Source: Pseudomonas sp. PSB18
Lineage (GTDB): Bacteria > Pseudomonadota > Gammaproteobacteria > Pseudomonadales > Pseudomonadaceae
Assembly (NCBI RefSeq): GCF_014596565.1
Contig: NZ_NOIN01000009.1
Span: 209,482 to 273,481 of the forward strand
Direction: 5' to 3'
DNA: 64,000 bases
Part shown: positions 39,083 through 49,344 of the stretch, piece after piece
Layout of the letters: the number at the start of each line of letters is the position of its first letter
Numbering within the stretch: the stretch's first letter is position 1
Notes under the pieces: generated by a model
The model's input: only the letters and a program-made list of their open reading frames with translations
The model's database searches: none
What the model was told of the DNA's origin: nothing
Position numbers and translations under genes: made by a program

Positions 39083-40612
39083 TCAATGGGCGACGTTATC
39101 CACAGCGATGGATTCACCGCTGACGTCCTCGTAATACGCCTGGCGCTTGGCGATGATCAGGTACAGCAGGCCGGCAATCGAAGCACCTATCAGCCAGGAG
39201 AACGGTGAAACGCTGTCGAAACCGGGCACCAGCGCCAGGACGATCGCGATCAGCGCCGCCGGAATGAATGCCGCCACGGCCCGCAGGTTGACTCCGTTGC
39301 TGTAGAAGTACGCACCGTTCGGGTCCTCGCTATACAGCTGCGGCACGTTGATACGACCTTTCCGCAGCAGCCAGTAGTCGACCATGATCACGCCGTACAG
39401 CGGGCCGAGCAGGGCACCGAGGCCAGACAGGAAGTACACGATCACCAGCGGGCTGTTGTAGAGGTTCCACGGCAGGATCAATACGGCGATGGCGGCGCTG
39501 ATCAGCCCGGCGCGGCGGAAGTTCAGGTACTTGGGCGCCAGGTTGCTGAGCACGAAGGCCGGGGCGACGAAGTTGGCCATGATATTCACCGCCACGGTGA
39601 CGATCAGGAACGCCAGGCAGCCGAGCACCAGGAAAAAGGTGTTGGGGATCGAGGCGATCACTTGGGTCGGGCTCTCGATGATCTGTCCGTTGATCTGGAA
39701 CTGCGCACCGCACAACAGGACCGTGATGGCGGCGAACACCAGGATATTCACCGGCAGGCCCCAGAAGTTGCCGACGATGATGGTCCGACGGCACGGCGAA
39801 GAACGGGCGAAGTCACAGAAGTTGAGCACCAGCGTGCCGTAGATCGCCAGCCATAGTGCACCGCCGGCGAAGATGTTGCGCCACATCTCGCCGCCGGTCA
39901 GCGGTTCGCGGATCGACCAGGCAATGGTGGCGTCGGCCTGGGTGTACATCCACCCGGCCAGAGCCGCGACGGTCACGAGGATCACCGGCCCGGCGAAGCC
40001 TTCGTAACGGCGTACCGTTTCCATGCCGTAGGCCAGGATCAGCAGTTGTACGAACCAGATCGCCACGAAACACACCCAGCCCAGGCTCGACAGGCCGAGG
40101 ATCGAGTTGTGGTCGTAGTCGGCAAAACCCGGATGAATCGCCGTCAACAACACCCGGAAAACCACCGACGCGAGGTAGGTCTGTATGCCAAACCAGGCGA
40201 TGGCGATGACGGCCCTGATCAATGCGGGAATCTGCGCGCCGTGGATGCCGAAGCTGATCCGGCTGATGACCGGGAACGGCACCCCGGTCTTCTGGCCCAT
40301 GTAGCCGGACAGGTTCATGAAGCCGTACACCAGCGCCGCGCCGATTCCCAGGGACAGCAGGATCTGCCAGCCACCCAGGCCCAGCGCATAGAGGCCGATG
40401 GCGAAGGAGTAGTTGGCGATGTTGTGTACGTCGTTGGTCCACAGGGCAAAGATGCTGTAGCGACCCCAACGTCGACCTTCGGCCTTGGTTGGCGCCAGGT
40501 CCTTGTTGTGCAGCCTCGGACTCAAGGTGAGGGTGGCTGCGGTTTTGTCATCGAAGGCAGTGGTGGAAGAGGGTAGATCCAGCGCGATGTTATTGGAGAG
40601 GCTTGTACGCAT
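39083..40612 (-). CDS. NCS1-family permease (hydantoin/allantoin/nucleobase type)
   Basis: 509 residues from ATG 40612 (AGGAG 11 bases upstream). About 12 membrane helices; NCS1 landmarks are WTNDVHNIANYSFAIGLYAL, GVPFPVISRISFGIHGAQIP, AWFGIQTYLAS, NFCDFARSS and the C-terminal LYGVIMVDYWLLRKG. Sodium- or proton-coupled importer of 5-substituted hydantoins, allantoin, uracil or related rings. Likely operon leader with the racemase-like gene. Confidence 0.92.
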   Translation of the reverse strand: MRTSLSNNIALDLPSSTTAFDDKTAATLTLSPRLHNKDLAPTKAEGRRWGRYSIFALWTNDVHNIANYSFAIGLYALGLGGWQILLSLGIGAALVYGFMNLSGYMGQKTGVPFPVISRISFGIHGAQIPALIRAVIAIAWFGIQTYLASVVFRVLLTAIHPGFADYDHNSILGLSSLGWVCFVAIWFVQLLILAYGMETVRRYEGFAGPVILVTVAALAGWMYTQADATIAWSIREPLTGGEMWRNIFAGGALWLAIYGTLVLNFCDFARSSPCRRTIIVGNFWGLPVNILVFAAITVLLCGAQFQINGQIIESPTQVIASIPNTFFLVLGCLAFLIVTVAVNIMANFVAPAFVLSNLAPKYLNFRRAGLISAAIAVLILPWNLYNSPLVIVYFLSGLGALLGPLYGVIMVDYWLLRKGRINVPQLYSEDPNGAYFYSNGVNLRAVAAFIPAALIAIVLALVPGFDSVSPFSWLIGASIAGLLYLIIAKRQAYYEDVSGESIAVDNVAH

Positions 40613-41012
40613 TCCGGCAGGCTCCTGATTCTCGGCGCAGCGATGACTGTGCATGAGCGCGGGGCTCGGCAATCTTCGTCGCGGCACGGCGAGCATCATT
40701 GGTTATGGGGCATCTGCAGCCTGTACGGGATAGGGCGCTTCAGGCTTGCGGATCTAAAGTGTGTGTATGTTTTATTTGCTTTGTATACAAAACACTTGTC
40801 GACTCAAGCCAGATTTATGCCAGCCAACGATCTAACCGAGGCAGCCTTGATTTCGTTTAGTTATCGATAACAGATAAGTCACTGAAATTCAGTGCTTATA
40901 AATTGACCATTTGAACAGGTATTTATTTTCCGAGGAGCGGGAGGAGAGAAGCGAAGGCCTGCGGGAGAAACGCAAAGATGTAACTTTTCGGTGCATAACT
41001 GAGTTGAGTGCA
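40613..41012. promoter_or_regulatory. NCS1 operon upstream region with GntR-like palindrome
   Basis: 400 bases without a supported gene. TTTGTATACAAA (40780-40791) is a perfect 12-base palindrome of the kind bound by FCD-type GntR regulators, flanked by AAGTGT/ACACTT. It lies 168 bases upstream of the permease start. No adjacent regulator gene. Confidence 0.45.
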
Positions 41013-41046
41013 CACAAAAAATGCCACTTGAAGTGACATTTTTGTG
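41013..41046 (-). terminator. Rho-independent terminator of cysH
   Basis: CACAAAAAATGCCACTT - GA - AGTGACATTTTTGTG: long stem with one C-A mismatch; the A tract becomes a T tract on the minus strand, 22 bases after the cysH stop. Confidence 0.85.
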
Positions 41047-41067
41047 TACAGAAAACGCGACTATCTA

Positions 41068-41808
41068 TCAGGCCTTGGATTTGCTGATGATGTTACCGGC
41101 GTGCAGGCCGCATTCCTTCTGCGTGGCTTCCTCCCACCACCAGCGGCCTTCGCGTTCGTGCTGGTTCGGCAGCACCGGGCGGGTGCAGGGCTCACAGCCG
41201 ATGCTGATGAAGCCGCGCTCATGCAGGCTGTTGTAGGGCAGCTCCAGCATGCGGATGTAGCCCCAGACTTCCTCGCTGGTCATCTGCGACAGCGGGTTGA
41301 ATTTGTACAGGGTACGCTCCGGCGTGGAGAACGCCGTGTCGATTTCCAGCACGGCCACCTGGCTGCGAGTGCCAGGACTCTGATCACGGCGCTGGCCGGT
41401 GGCCCATGCGCGGACGTCGGACAGCTTGCGGCGCAGCGGCTCGATCTTGCGGATGCCGCAGCACTCGCCATGGCCGTCCTTGTAGAAACTGAACAGACCC
41501 TTTTCCTTCACGAAAGGCTCCAGCTTCGTATGGTCCGGCGAGATCAGTTCGATGTCGATCTTGTAGTGCTCGCGTACCTGATCGATGAACCGATAGGTTT
41601 CCGGGTGCAGGCGACCGGTGTCGAGGCTGAATACCTTGACGTTCTTGTTCAGCTTCCAGGCCATGTCCACCAGCACCACATCCTCGGCGCCGCTGAAAGA
41701 TATCCACAGGTCATCGCCGAATTCGGCGAAGGCCAGCTTGAGGATGTCTTGTGGAGACTTGTTGGCATAGGTCGTGGCGAGTTCCACGACATCAAACGTT
41801 GGGCTCAT
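41068..41808 (-). CDS. cysH: Adenosine-5'-phosphosulfate (APS)/PAPS reductase, [4Fe-4S] type
   Basis: 246 residues. SFSGAEDVVLVDMA is the PP-loop-like ATP/PAPS site; LDTGRLHPETY the substrate loop. The paired cysteines HGECCGIRKIEPL and GCEPCTRPV ligate a [4Fe-4S] cluster, marking the APS-specific bacterial class. KECGLHAG carries the catalytic cysteine. Reduces APS to sulfite with thioredoxin in assimilatory sulfate reduction. Monocistronic; terminator follows. Confidence 0.95.
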   Translation of the reverse strand: MSPTFDVVELATTYANKSPQDILKLAFAEFGDDLWISFSGAEDVVLVDMAWKLNKNVKVFSLDTGRLHPETYRFIDQVREHYKIDIELISPDHTKLEPFVKEKGLFSFYKDGHGECCGIRKIEPLRRKLSDVRAWATGQRRDQSPGTRSQVAVLEIDTAFSTPERTLYKFNPLSQMTSEEVWGYIRMLELPYNSLHERGFISIGCEPCTRPVLPNQHEREGRWWWEEATQKECGLHAGNIISKSKA

Positions 41809-41962
41809 CAGGCGGTTTCCTACAGGTCGGTGGCGCTGCGCGCTCTATAGGAGGCTGATGGTAACAAAACCGGCTGGGGCTGGCGCGTTCCTGTGCGTTG
41901 CGGCTAGAGTCGGCAGGCCTTTTGTTCACTCAACCGATAAACATCAGAAAATGGAGTGTCTT

Positions 41963-42580
41963 GTGGAAATTGCCTGTCTCGACCTGGAAGGTGTGCTGGT
42001 TCCGGAAATCTGGATCGCCTTTGCCGAAAAAACCGGGATTGAATCCCTCAGGGCAACCACTCGGGACATTCCCGACTACGACGTGCTGATGAAGCAGCGG
42101 TTGCGCATCCTCGACGAGCATGGCCTCAAGCTCTCCGACATACAGGAGGTCATTGCCACGCTCAAGCCGCTGGACGGCGCCATCGAGTTCGTCGACTGGC
42201 TGCGCGAGCGCTTCCAGGTAGTGATTCTTTCCGACACGTTCTATGAATTTTCCCAACCCCTGATGCGCCAGTTGGGTTTCCCGACGTTGCTTTGCCATCG
42301 CTTGATCACGGATGAAGGCGGGCGGGTGACGGGCTATCAGCTGCGCCAGAAAGATCCCAAGAGGCAGTCGGTCCTGGCTTTCAAGAGCCTGTATTACCGG
42401 GTGATTGCGGCGGGGGATTCCTACAACGACACCACCATGCTCGGCGAAGCCGACGCCGGTATCCTGTTCCATGCGCCGGACAATGTGATCCGGGAATTCC
42501 CGCAGTTCCCGGCGGTGCACAGCTTTGCCGAGTTGAAACAGGAATTCCTCAAGGCCTCGAACCGCAATCTGAGCCTGTAA
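41963..42580 (+). CDS. thrH: Phosphoserine phosphatase / phosphoserine:homoserine phosphotransferase ThrH
   Basis: 205 residues from GTG 41963, with GGAG 7 bases upstream; this start gives the family N-terminus (M)EIACLDLEGVLVPEIWIAF. The ATG at 41951 would add four residues. HAD motifs: Asp nucleophile in LDLEGV, VVILSDTFYEF, Lys in RQKDPKRQSV, IAAGDSYNDTTML. Removes or transfers phosphate from phosphoserine, bypassing SerB/ThrB. Confidence 0.95.
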   Translation: MEIACLDLEGVLVPEIWIAFAEKTGIESLRATTRDIPDYDVLMKQRLRILDEHGLKLSDIQEVIATLKPLDGAIEFVDWLRERFQVVILSDTFYEFSQPLMRQLGFPTLLCHRLITDEGGRVTGYQLRQKDPKRQSVLAFKSLYYRVIAAGDSYNDTTMLGEADAGILFHAPDNVIREFPQFPAVHSFAELKQEFLKASNRNLSL

Positions 42581-42597
42581 CCCCATACGCTGTTGAT

Positions 42598-42704
42598 CGA
42601 TCGTTCCCACGCTCCGCGTGGGAATGCATCTAGTGACGCTCTGCGTCACAAGCGGACGCTGAGCGTCCAGGGGCGGCATTCCCACGCGGAGCGTGGGAAC
42701 GATC
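42598..42704. repeat. Long inverted intergenic repeat, TTCCCACGC class
   Basis: GATCGTTCCCACGCTCCGCG(TGGGAATGC) and its exact inverse GCATTCCCACGCGGAGCGTG(GGAACGATC) flank internal hairpins (GTGACGCTCTGCGTCAC; GGACGCTGAGCGTCC). A Pseudomonas dispersed palindrome different from REP. Confidence 0.92.
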
Positions 42705-42730
42705 AAAACAAGGAGGGGGCTGTGTGGTGG

Positions 42731-44074
<1,344 letters not shown>

Positions 44075-44196
44075 GGGCGGGGCGGATCGGCCATTGAGGC
44101 GGGGAGGCGATTGTAATCCCTGTGTAGGATTTGCTCCTAGAGGGATGTCGGAGATGAGCAAGTCCAGGGTTATCGGGACACCTGCGGCATGAACCT

Positions 44197-44336
44197 TTGT
44201 GGCGAGGGGATTTATCCCCGCTGGGGCGCGAAGCGGCCCCCCTCATAACAGCTGAACGCGACCAATCTGATGTACAGAGGTGACTGGTTTTGGGGCTGCT
44301 GCGCAACCCAGCGGGGATAAATCCCCTCGCCACAAG
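44197..44336. repeat. Inverted intergenic repeat, GTGGCGAGGGGATTTATCCCC class
   Basis: TTGTGGCGAGGGGATTTATC(CCCGCTGGG) at 44197-44225 and its inverse CCCAGCGGGGATAAATCCCC(TCGCCACAA) at 44307-44335, with a GC-rich hairpin between. A known type of dispersed Pseudomonas palindrome. Confidence 0.9.
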
Positions 44337-44352
44337 GGGGCACCTCAGCTTC

Positions 44353-45339
44353 TCAGCCTTCAACCGGCGGAATATGCCCGAACAACGCCTGGGCAAACGC
44401 CACCCGTTCCTCGACGGTTTCAACGACGCCCCGGGCCTTGAGTTCTTCCAGGTGTGCTTCCACCGCGTGGGTGCGCAAGGTCAGGCCGCAGTCGTTGGCG
44501 ATCTGGATATTCAGCCCCGGCCGGGCGTTCAACTCCAGGATCAACGGGCCTTTTTCCTGGTCCAGCACCATGTCCACGCCGATGTAGCCCAGCCCGCAGA
44601 GTTCATAACAGCCAGCGGCCAGCTTCATGAAGCCGTCCCAGTAGGGCAGTTGCACACCGTCCACCGCGTTGGTGGTGTCGGGGTGTTTGGCGATGATGTT
44701 GTTCAGCCAGGTGCCGCGCAGCGTCAGACCGGTGGCGAGATCCACACCCACACCGATGGCGCCTTGGTGCAGGTTGGCCTTGCCGCCGGACTGGCGGGTC
44801 GGCAGGCGCAGCATGGCCATCACCGGATACCCCATCAGCACGATGATGCGGATGTCCGGCACGCCTTCATAACTGATGCTCTTGAAGATCTGGTCCGGGA
44901 CCACGCGATATTCGATCAGCGCCCGGTCACGGTGCCCACCCAGGGAATACAAACCGGTGAGGATGCTGGAAATATGGTGTTCGAGTTCCTCATGACTCAG
45001 GATCTTGCCGGAGACGGTGCGATAACGCCCCTCGAAGCGGTCGGCGATCACGATGATGCCGTCGCCGCCGGCGCCCTGGGCCGGCTTGATCACGAAGTCG
45101 GTGCGCCCGCCGATGATTCCGTCGAGTTTGTCGATTTCCTTCTCGGTGGAAATGATCCCGTACAGTTCCGGCACGTGGATGCCGGCGGCGATGGCCCGTT
45201 CCTTGGTGATGATCTTGTCATCGACGATGGGGTACAGGCTGCGCTTGTTGTACTTGAGCACGTAGTCGGCATTGCGCCGGTTGATGCCCATGATGCCCCG
45301 GGCCTCCAGGGCCTTCCAGGTTTTCCAGAAACCGAACAT
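44353..45339 (-). CDS. Alpha-L-glutamate ligase-like ATP-grasp protein
   Basis: 328 residues. ATP-grasp features: TDFVIKPAQGAGGDGIIVI (ATP-binding Lys and Gly loop), ALIEYRVVPDQIFKSISYEG, and the Mg-binding LILELNARPGLNIQIAN. Family relatives (RimK-like) ligate glutamate or other amino acids to a peptide or protein. ATG overlaps the 7TM stop as TAATG, so the genes are translationally coupled. The target is unknown. Confidence 0.88.
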   Translation of the reverse strand: MFGFWKTWKALEARGIMGINRRNADYVLKYNKRSLYPIVDDKIITKERAIAAGIHVPELYGIISTEKEIDKLDGIIGGRTDFVIKPAQGAGGDGIIVIADRFEGRYRTVSGKILSHEELEHHISSILTGLYSLGGHRDRALIEYRVVPDQIFKSISYEGVPDIRIIVLMGYPVMAMLRLPTRQSGGKANLHQGAIGVGVDLATGLTLRGTWLNNIIAKHPDTTNAVDGVQLPYWDGFMKLAAGCYELCGLGYIGVDMVLDQEKGPLILELNARPGLNIQIANDCGLTLRTHAVEAHLEELKARGVVETVEERVAFAQALFGHIPPVEG

Positions 45340-46871
45340 TACGAGTCAGCCTTGAGGAAGGCCTTGAACCGCACCAGCTCGGTCAGGCGGTAGCCGCGAT
45401 AACGACCCATGGCCAGCATGAAGCCCACCAGGATCAGCAGGATCGCGGGGAAGGTGAAGACGAAGTACACCAGCTCCGGCACGCTCATGATCAGGTGCGC
45501 CAGGGACGCGGCGAATAGGGTGCCGATGGCGACCTTCATGGCGTGACCGCCGCCGCGCTCTTCCCAGGTGATGGACAGGCGCTCGATGGTCATGGTCAGG
45601 ATCACCATCGGGAACAGCGCCACCGACAGGCCACGCTCCAGGCCCAGCTTATGGCTGAACAGGCTGATGGCGGCGATCAGCACCACCACGAACGTCAGCA
45701 CCACCGAAAGCCTCGGCAGCATCTGCAGCTTGAGGTGTTCCAGGTAGGAGCGCAGTGACAGGCCCAGCGCCGTGATCACCGTGAACAGGACAATGCCGAA
45801 GCCTAGCTGGGTTTCGCGGAAAGCCAGGGCAATCAGCACCGGGGTAAAGGTCCCCAGGGTCTGCAGGCCGATCAGGTTGCGCAGGACCAGGATCACCAGC
45901 ACGCCGATGGGGATCATCACCATGATCATGAACGTCTGCTGGGTCTGCAGGGGCAGGCCGTAGAGCGAATATTCGAGGAAATTGGCGTCGGTGTTCTCGT
46001 CCGTCAGCTTGGCCAGGCGAATGGCGTTCATTTCGCTGTTGTTCATGCTGAAGGTGACGGTGGCCTTCTTGCCGCCATCGACGGTGATCAGGTTTTCATC
46101 GCCGGTCCACCACAGCAGGCGGTCGGTGGGCAGGCCCTGTTCGCCGGTGTCCGGATTGAAGTACAGCCAATCGTTGCCGTTGAAGCTGCGCAGCCACAAT
46201 TCCGGCGTTTGCGGCTGATCGGCCACCAGGCGGATGGTGTGGACCTTTTCCACCGGCACGTGGGCGATGGACAGCACCAGCTCGACGATTCTCGCTTTGT
46301 TGCTCGAAGACGGGTCGCCGGCCAGCAGCAGCTTGACGTTGTCGTCGTTGAGGTTATTGACCCGCTTGATGGCTTCGCTGATGAAGGTCTCGACGTCCGC
46401 CGAGTGCTGGCGGATCGGCGCGAGCAGGGCTTCGGCGGCGATCTTCTCCGGGCCTTCGATGGCGATGCTGTCGCGGAAGGTCGGTCCCTTGACCTTGGTT
46501 TTTTCGGCGCTGTAGCGCTTGGTCAGCACCAGGCGGTAATAGAGGGTCTGGTTGCCCTTGGCCCGGCGAGCCGACCACGTCACCTTGCGGTTGCCGTCGA
46601 TCCGGTTCACCGCTACGCCGTAATTGTTGGAAATGAAACTCTCGTTGAGGCTGACGTAGTCGCGGCTCAGCGGGGGCACGAACATCTGGATCTTCACCGG
46701 GTCCTTGGCGTTGGGCACGAATTCGACCTTGGCATCGATGTTCCACAGGTCGTCCGTGGCGTCTTCGGTCACCGGGATGCCGAGCACGAAAATCTGATAG
46801 GCCGTCACCGACAGGCCAAGCACCACCAGGATGGCGATCAGCATTTTCAAATGGAGGGTAAGGGAGCGCAT
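45339..46871 (-). CDS. Inactive transglutaminase fused to seven-transmembrane domain
   Basis: 510 residues. An N-terminal anchor helix (MLIAILVVLGLSVTAYQIFV) is followed by a periplasmic region (about 40-300) with an altered transglutaminase-like fold lacking a Cys-His-Asp triad (WLRSFNGNDWLYFNPDTGEQ). Seven membrane helices follow from about residue 320 (FMIMVMIPIGVLVILVLRNL onward). Middle gene of the protease/7TM/ligase set; five bases separate it from the protease stop. Proposed role: envelope sensor or scaffold for the ligase and protease (inference). Confidence 0.87.
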   Translation of the reverse strand: MRSLTLHLKMLIAILVVLGLSVTAYQIFVLGIPVTEDATDDLWNIDAKVEFVPNAKDPVKIQMFVPPLSRDYVSLNESFISNNYGVAVNRIDGNRKVTWSARRAKGNQTLYYRLVLTKRYSAEKTKVKGPTFRDSIAIEGPEKIAAEALLAPIRQHSADVETFISEAIKRVNNLNDDNVKLLLAGDPSSSNKARIVELVLSIAHVPVEKVHTIRLVADQPQTPELWLRSFNGNDWLYFNPDTGEQGLPTDRLLWWTGDENLITVDGGKKATVTFSMNNSEMNAIRLAKLTDENTDANFLEYSLYGLPLQTQQTFMIMVMIPIGVLVILVLRNLIGLQTLGTFTPVLIALAFRETQLGFGIVLFTVITALGLSLRSYLEHLKLQMLPRLSVVLTFVVVLIAAISLFSHKLGLERGLSVALFPMVILTMTIERLSITWEERGGGHAMKVAIGTLFAASLAHLIMSVPELVYFVFTFPAILLILVGFMLAMGRYRGYRLTELVRFKAFLKADS

Positions 46872-46876
46872 TGGAA

Positions 46877-47413
46877 TTACTCTGCGGTAAGAGCGGCATT
46901 GGTGCAGGCGGGTTTGCCGGCAGCGTATTTGAGACTGGGGTCGACCAGTGCGTCGAAGCGCTTGAGCGCCTCGGAACCGATCAGCAACGGGTATTGGAAG
47001 GCGCTGCGGTCGGTCAGGTTCACTTCGATGCTGCGCAGGGCCGAGCCCATGCAGATATCCAGCTCGATGACCGGCCGGGCCGTGTATTTCTTGCCTTCTT
47101 CCGGGTCGTAGTCACCGGCGCGGCGTTTGATCTTGCTGACCCGGGCCAGCGGGCGTTCGATGGGGTGCGAATGGGCTGCGTCGATGGCGAGGTAAAACCG
47201 CACCCAGGATTCGCCGTTGCGCTTGAAGCGCTTGATGTCCCGGGCACTGAGGGAGGCGGTCTTGGCGCCGGTGTCCAGCTTGGCGGCGACCTCCAGGTCG
47301 ATGCCCTGCAGCGCTGCATATTCGTTGAGGCCGTACACGGTTTTTTCACCCGCCGCGGCAAGCCCCGGCAGGCATATGAAGCAGAGGACAGCGGATAAGG
47401 GCTTGAATGTCAT
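46877..47413 (-). CDS. Exported retropepsin-like aspartic/zinc protease (RimB/DUF785 family)
   Basis: 178 residues with signal peptide (MTFKPLSAVLCFICLPGLAA). Catalytic motif AAKLDTGAKTASLSA (DTGA as in retropepsins). The second conserved segment is RSIEVNLTDRSAFQYPLLIG. Annotated ATP-dependent zinc protease in many genomes, a name not supported by its fold. First gene of the three-gene set, so it heads the probable operon. Confidence 0.87.
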   Translation of the reverse strand: MTFKPLSAVLCFICLPGLAAAGEKTVYGLNEYAALQGIDLEVAAKLDTGAKTASLSARDIKRFKRNGESWVRFYLAIDAAHSHPIERPLARVSKIKRRAGDYDPEEGKKYTARPVIELDICMGSALRSIEVNLTDRSAFQYPLLIGSEALKRFDALVDPSLKYAAGKPACTNAALTAE

Positions 47414-47618
47414 AGATCCTGGTGCACGGCGTTCCGTTTATCGGTTCAGGCCCTGGCATTACTGCACAAGCTCCTTCGGTAGCCTTCTCTCTATATAGAA
47501 GAACAGGAGAGTGGCCAACAGCGGCGGCATTCTAGCACGGTGGTTTTCTGACGCCACCGCCGGCCGGTCGCTACGACCCCTGCGAAAAGACAGTTATGGC
47601 GGACGGTCCTGTTAGACG

Positions 47619-47703
47619 ATTGTCGACAATGTTGTTTTTTGTTTTGACGTATACGCTTTGATTGGGTAGTTTTTGTCGTATTGATTTTCAAGGTGTCGAC
47701 AAT
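47619..47703 (+). promoter_or_regulatory. Putative PrpR (GntR) operators
   Basis: ATTGTCGACAAT (47619-47630) is a perfect palindrome. TGTCGACAAT recurs at 47694-47703, ending one base before the prpR ATG. A further TTTTGTCGTATTG half-match lies between. The spacing of 74 bases and the position at the start codon fit autoregulation by the GntR-type regulator. Confidence 0.6.
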
Positions 47704-48417
47704 ATGCTCGATCAGCTCGAAACGCCGGTGCTGGCCCAGGACGACTCGGAAACCCTTTCCGAAAACGTCTTCCGGCGTATCCAGGCCGCCATCGTCAAAG
47801 GTGAGATCGCTCCCGGCAGCAAGATTTCCGAGCCCGAGCTGGCCCGTACCTACGGCATCAGCCGCGGACCGCTGCGCGAAGCGATCCATCGCCTGGAAGG
47901 CCAGCGCCTGCTGGTGCGAGTGCCCCATGTCGGCGCCCGGGTGGTTTCCCTGAGCCATGCCGAGCTGCTGGAACTCTACGAAATCCGCGAGTCCCTGGAG
48001 GGCATGGCTTGTCGCCTCGCGGCCGAGCGCATGACCCTGGCGGAAATCGACGAACTGCGCGGAGTCCTGGAAACCCATGAGCGCGACGCGGCATTCCAGG
48101 CCGGCGTCGGCTATTACCAACAGGAAGGCGATTTCGACTTTCATTATCGGATCATCCAGGGCAGCGGCAACCGCACACTGACGCAAATGCTCTGCGGCGA
48201 GCTGTATCAGCTGGTGCGCATGTATCGCATCCAGTTTTCCACCACGCCCAACCGTCCGCGCCAGGCCTTTGCCGAGCATCACCGGATTCTCGATGCCATC
48301 GCCGACCGTGACGGCGAGTTGGCTGAATTATTGATGCGCCGGCACATCGGCGCCTCCAAACGCAACATCGCGCGTCATTACCAGGACAGCGCCGCCACTG
48401 AACGAGGTGAGTCATGA
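47704..48417 (+). CDS. prpR: GntR (FCD)-family regulator of the methylcitrate operon
   Basis: 237 residues from ATG 47704. N-terminal winged helix: LSENVFRRIQAAIVKGEIAP, KISEPELARTYGISRGPLRE, RVPHVGARVV. FCD effector domain (LYEIRESLEGMACRLAAERM; YYQQEGDFDFHYRIIQGSGN with metal-binding His; AFAEHHRILDAI). The stop overlaps the prpB ATG (ATGA). Controls propionate genes, probably responding to 2-methylcitrate. The symbol follows operon position; this is not the enterobacterial sigma-54 PrpR. Confidence 0.88.
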   Translation: MLDQLETPVLAQDDSETLSENVFRRIQAAIVKGEIAPGSKISEPELARTYGISRGPLREAIHRLEGQRLLVRVPHVGARVVSLSHAELLELYEIRESLEGMACRLAAERMTLAEIDELRGVLETHERDAAFQAGVGYYQQEGDFDFHYRIIQGSGNRTLTQMLCGELYQLVRMYRIQFSTTPNRPRQAFAEHHRILDAIADRDGELAELLMRRHIGASKRNIARHYQDSAATERGES

Positions 48418-49304
48418 GTTCCAGCAAGAGCACGCCAGGCCAGCGATTCCGCGATGCGGTCGCTTCCGAGCACCCGTTGCAGGTGGTCGGCACGATCAAC
48501 GCCAACCACGCGCTGCTAGCCAAACGCGCCGGTTTCAAGGCGATCTACCTGTCGGGCGGTGGCGTGGCAGCCGGTTCCCTCGGCGTACCGGACCTGGGCA
48601 TCACCGGCCTGGATGACGTGCTGACCGACGTGCGCCGGATCACCGACGTGTGCGATTTGCCGCTGCTGGTGGACGTGGACACCGGTTTCGGTTCCTCGGC
48701 GTTCAACGTGGCCCGCACCGTCAAATCAATGAGCAAGTTCGGCGCGGCGGCGATCCACATCGAAGACCAGGTCGGTGCCAAGCGCTGCGGCCATCGGCCG
48801 AACAAGGAAATCGTCTCGCAGCAGGAAATGGTCGACCGCATCAAGGCTGCCGTTGATGCCCGCACCGACGACAGCTTCGTGATCATGGCTCGCACCGATG
48901 CCTTGGCAGTGGAGGGCCTGGAGTCCGCGCTGGACCGTGCGGCCGCTTGCATCGAGGCCGGTGCCGACATGATCTTCCCCGAAGCGATTACCGAACTCGA
49001 GATGTACAAGCTGTTCGCCAGTCGCGTGAAGGCGCCGATCCTGGCCAACATCACCGAGTTCGGCGCGACGCCGCTCTACACCACCCAACAGCTGGCCGGT
49101 GCCGACGTGTCGCTGGTGCTGTATCCGTTGTCGGCGTTCCGCGCCATGAACAAGGCTGCCGAAAACGTCTACACCGCAATTCGTCGCGACGGCACGCAAC
49201 AGAATGTCATCGACACCATGCAGACCCGCATGGAGCTTTACGATCGCATCGACTACCACACCTTCGAGCAGAAGCTCGATGCGTTGTTCGCTGCGAAAAA
49301 ATAA
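48414..49304 (+). CDS. prpB: Methylisocitrate lyase
   Basis: 296 residues. ICL/PEPM fold: IYLSGGGVAAGSLGVPDLGI, DVDTGFG, catalytic loop GAKRCGHRPNKEIV with the active-site Cys, MARTDALAVEGLE, NITEFGATPLYT. Cleaves 2-methylisocitrate to pyruvate and succinate, the last step of the methylcitrate cycle. Translation coupled to prpR by ATGA; prpC follows after 40 bases. Confidence 0.96.
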   Translation: MSSSKSTPGQRFRDAVASEHPLQVVGTINANHALLAKRAGFKAIYLSGGGVAAGSLGVPDLGITGLDDVLTDVRRITDVCDLPLLVDVDTGFGSSAFNVARTVKSMSKFGAAAIHIEDQVGAKRCGHRPNKEIVSQQEMVDRIKAAVDARTDDSFVIMARTDALAVEGLESALDRAAACIEAGADMIFPEAITELEMYKLFASRVKAPILANITEFGATPLYTTQQLAGADVSLVLYPLSAFRAMNKAAENVYTAIRRDGTQQNVIDTMQTRMELYDRIDYHTFEQKLDALFAAKK

Positions 49305-49344
49305 CGGGCCGATTCCCTACAAATTCAAGAACTGGAGATAGCAA

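Noticed and set aside
40643..40870. 75-codon plus-strand ORF upstream of the NCS1 gene
   Set aside because: No ribosome-binding site, no recognisable features, overlaps the likely promoter and operator of the permease.
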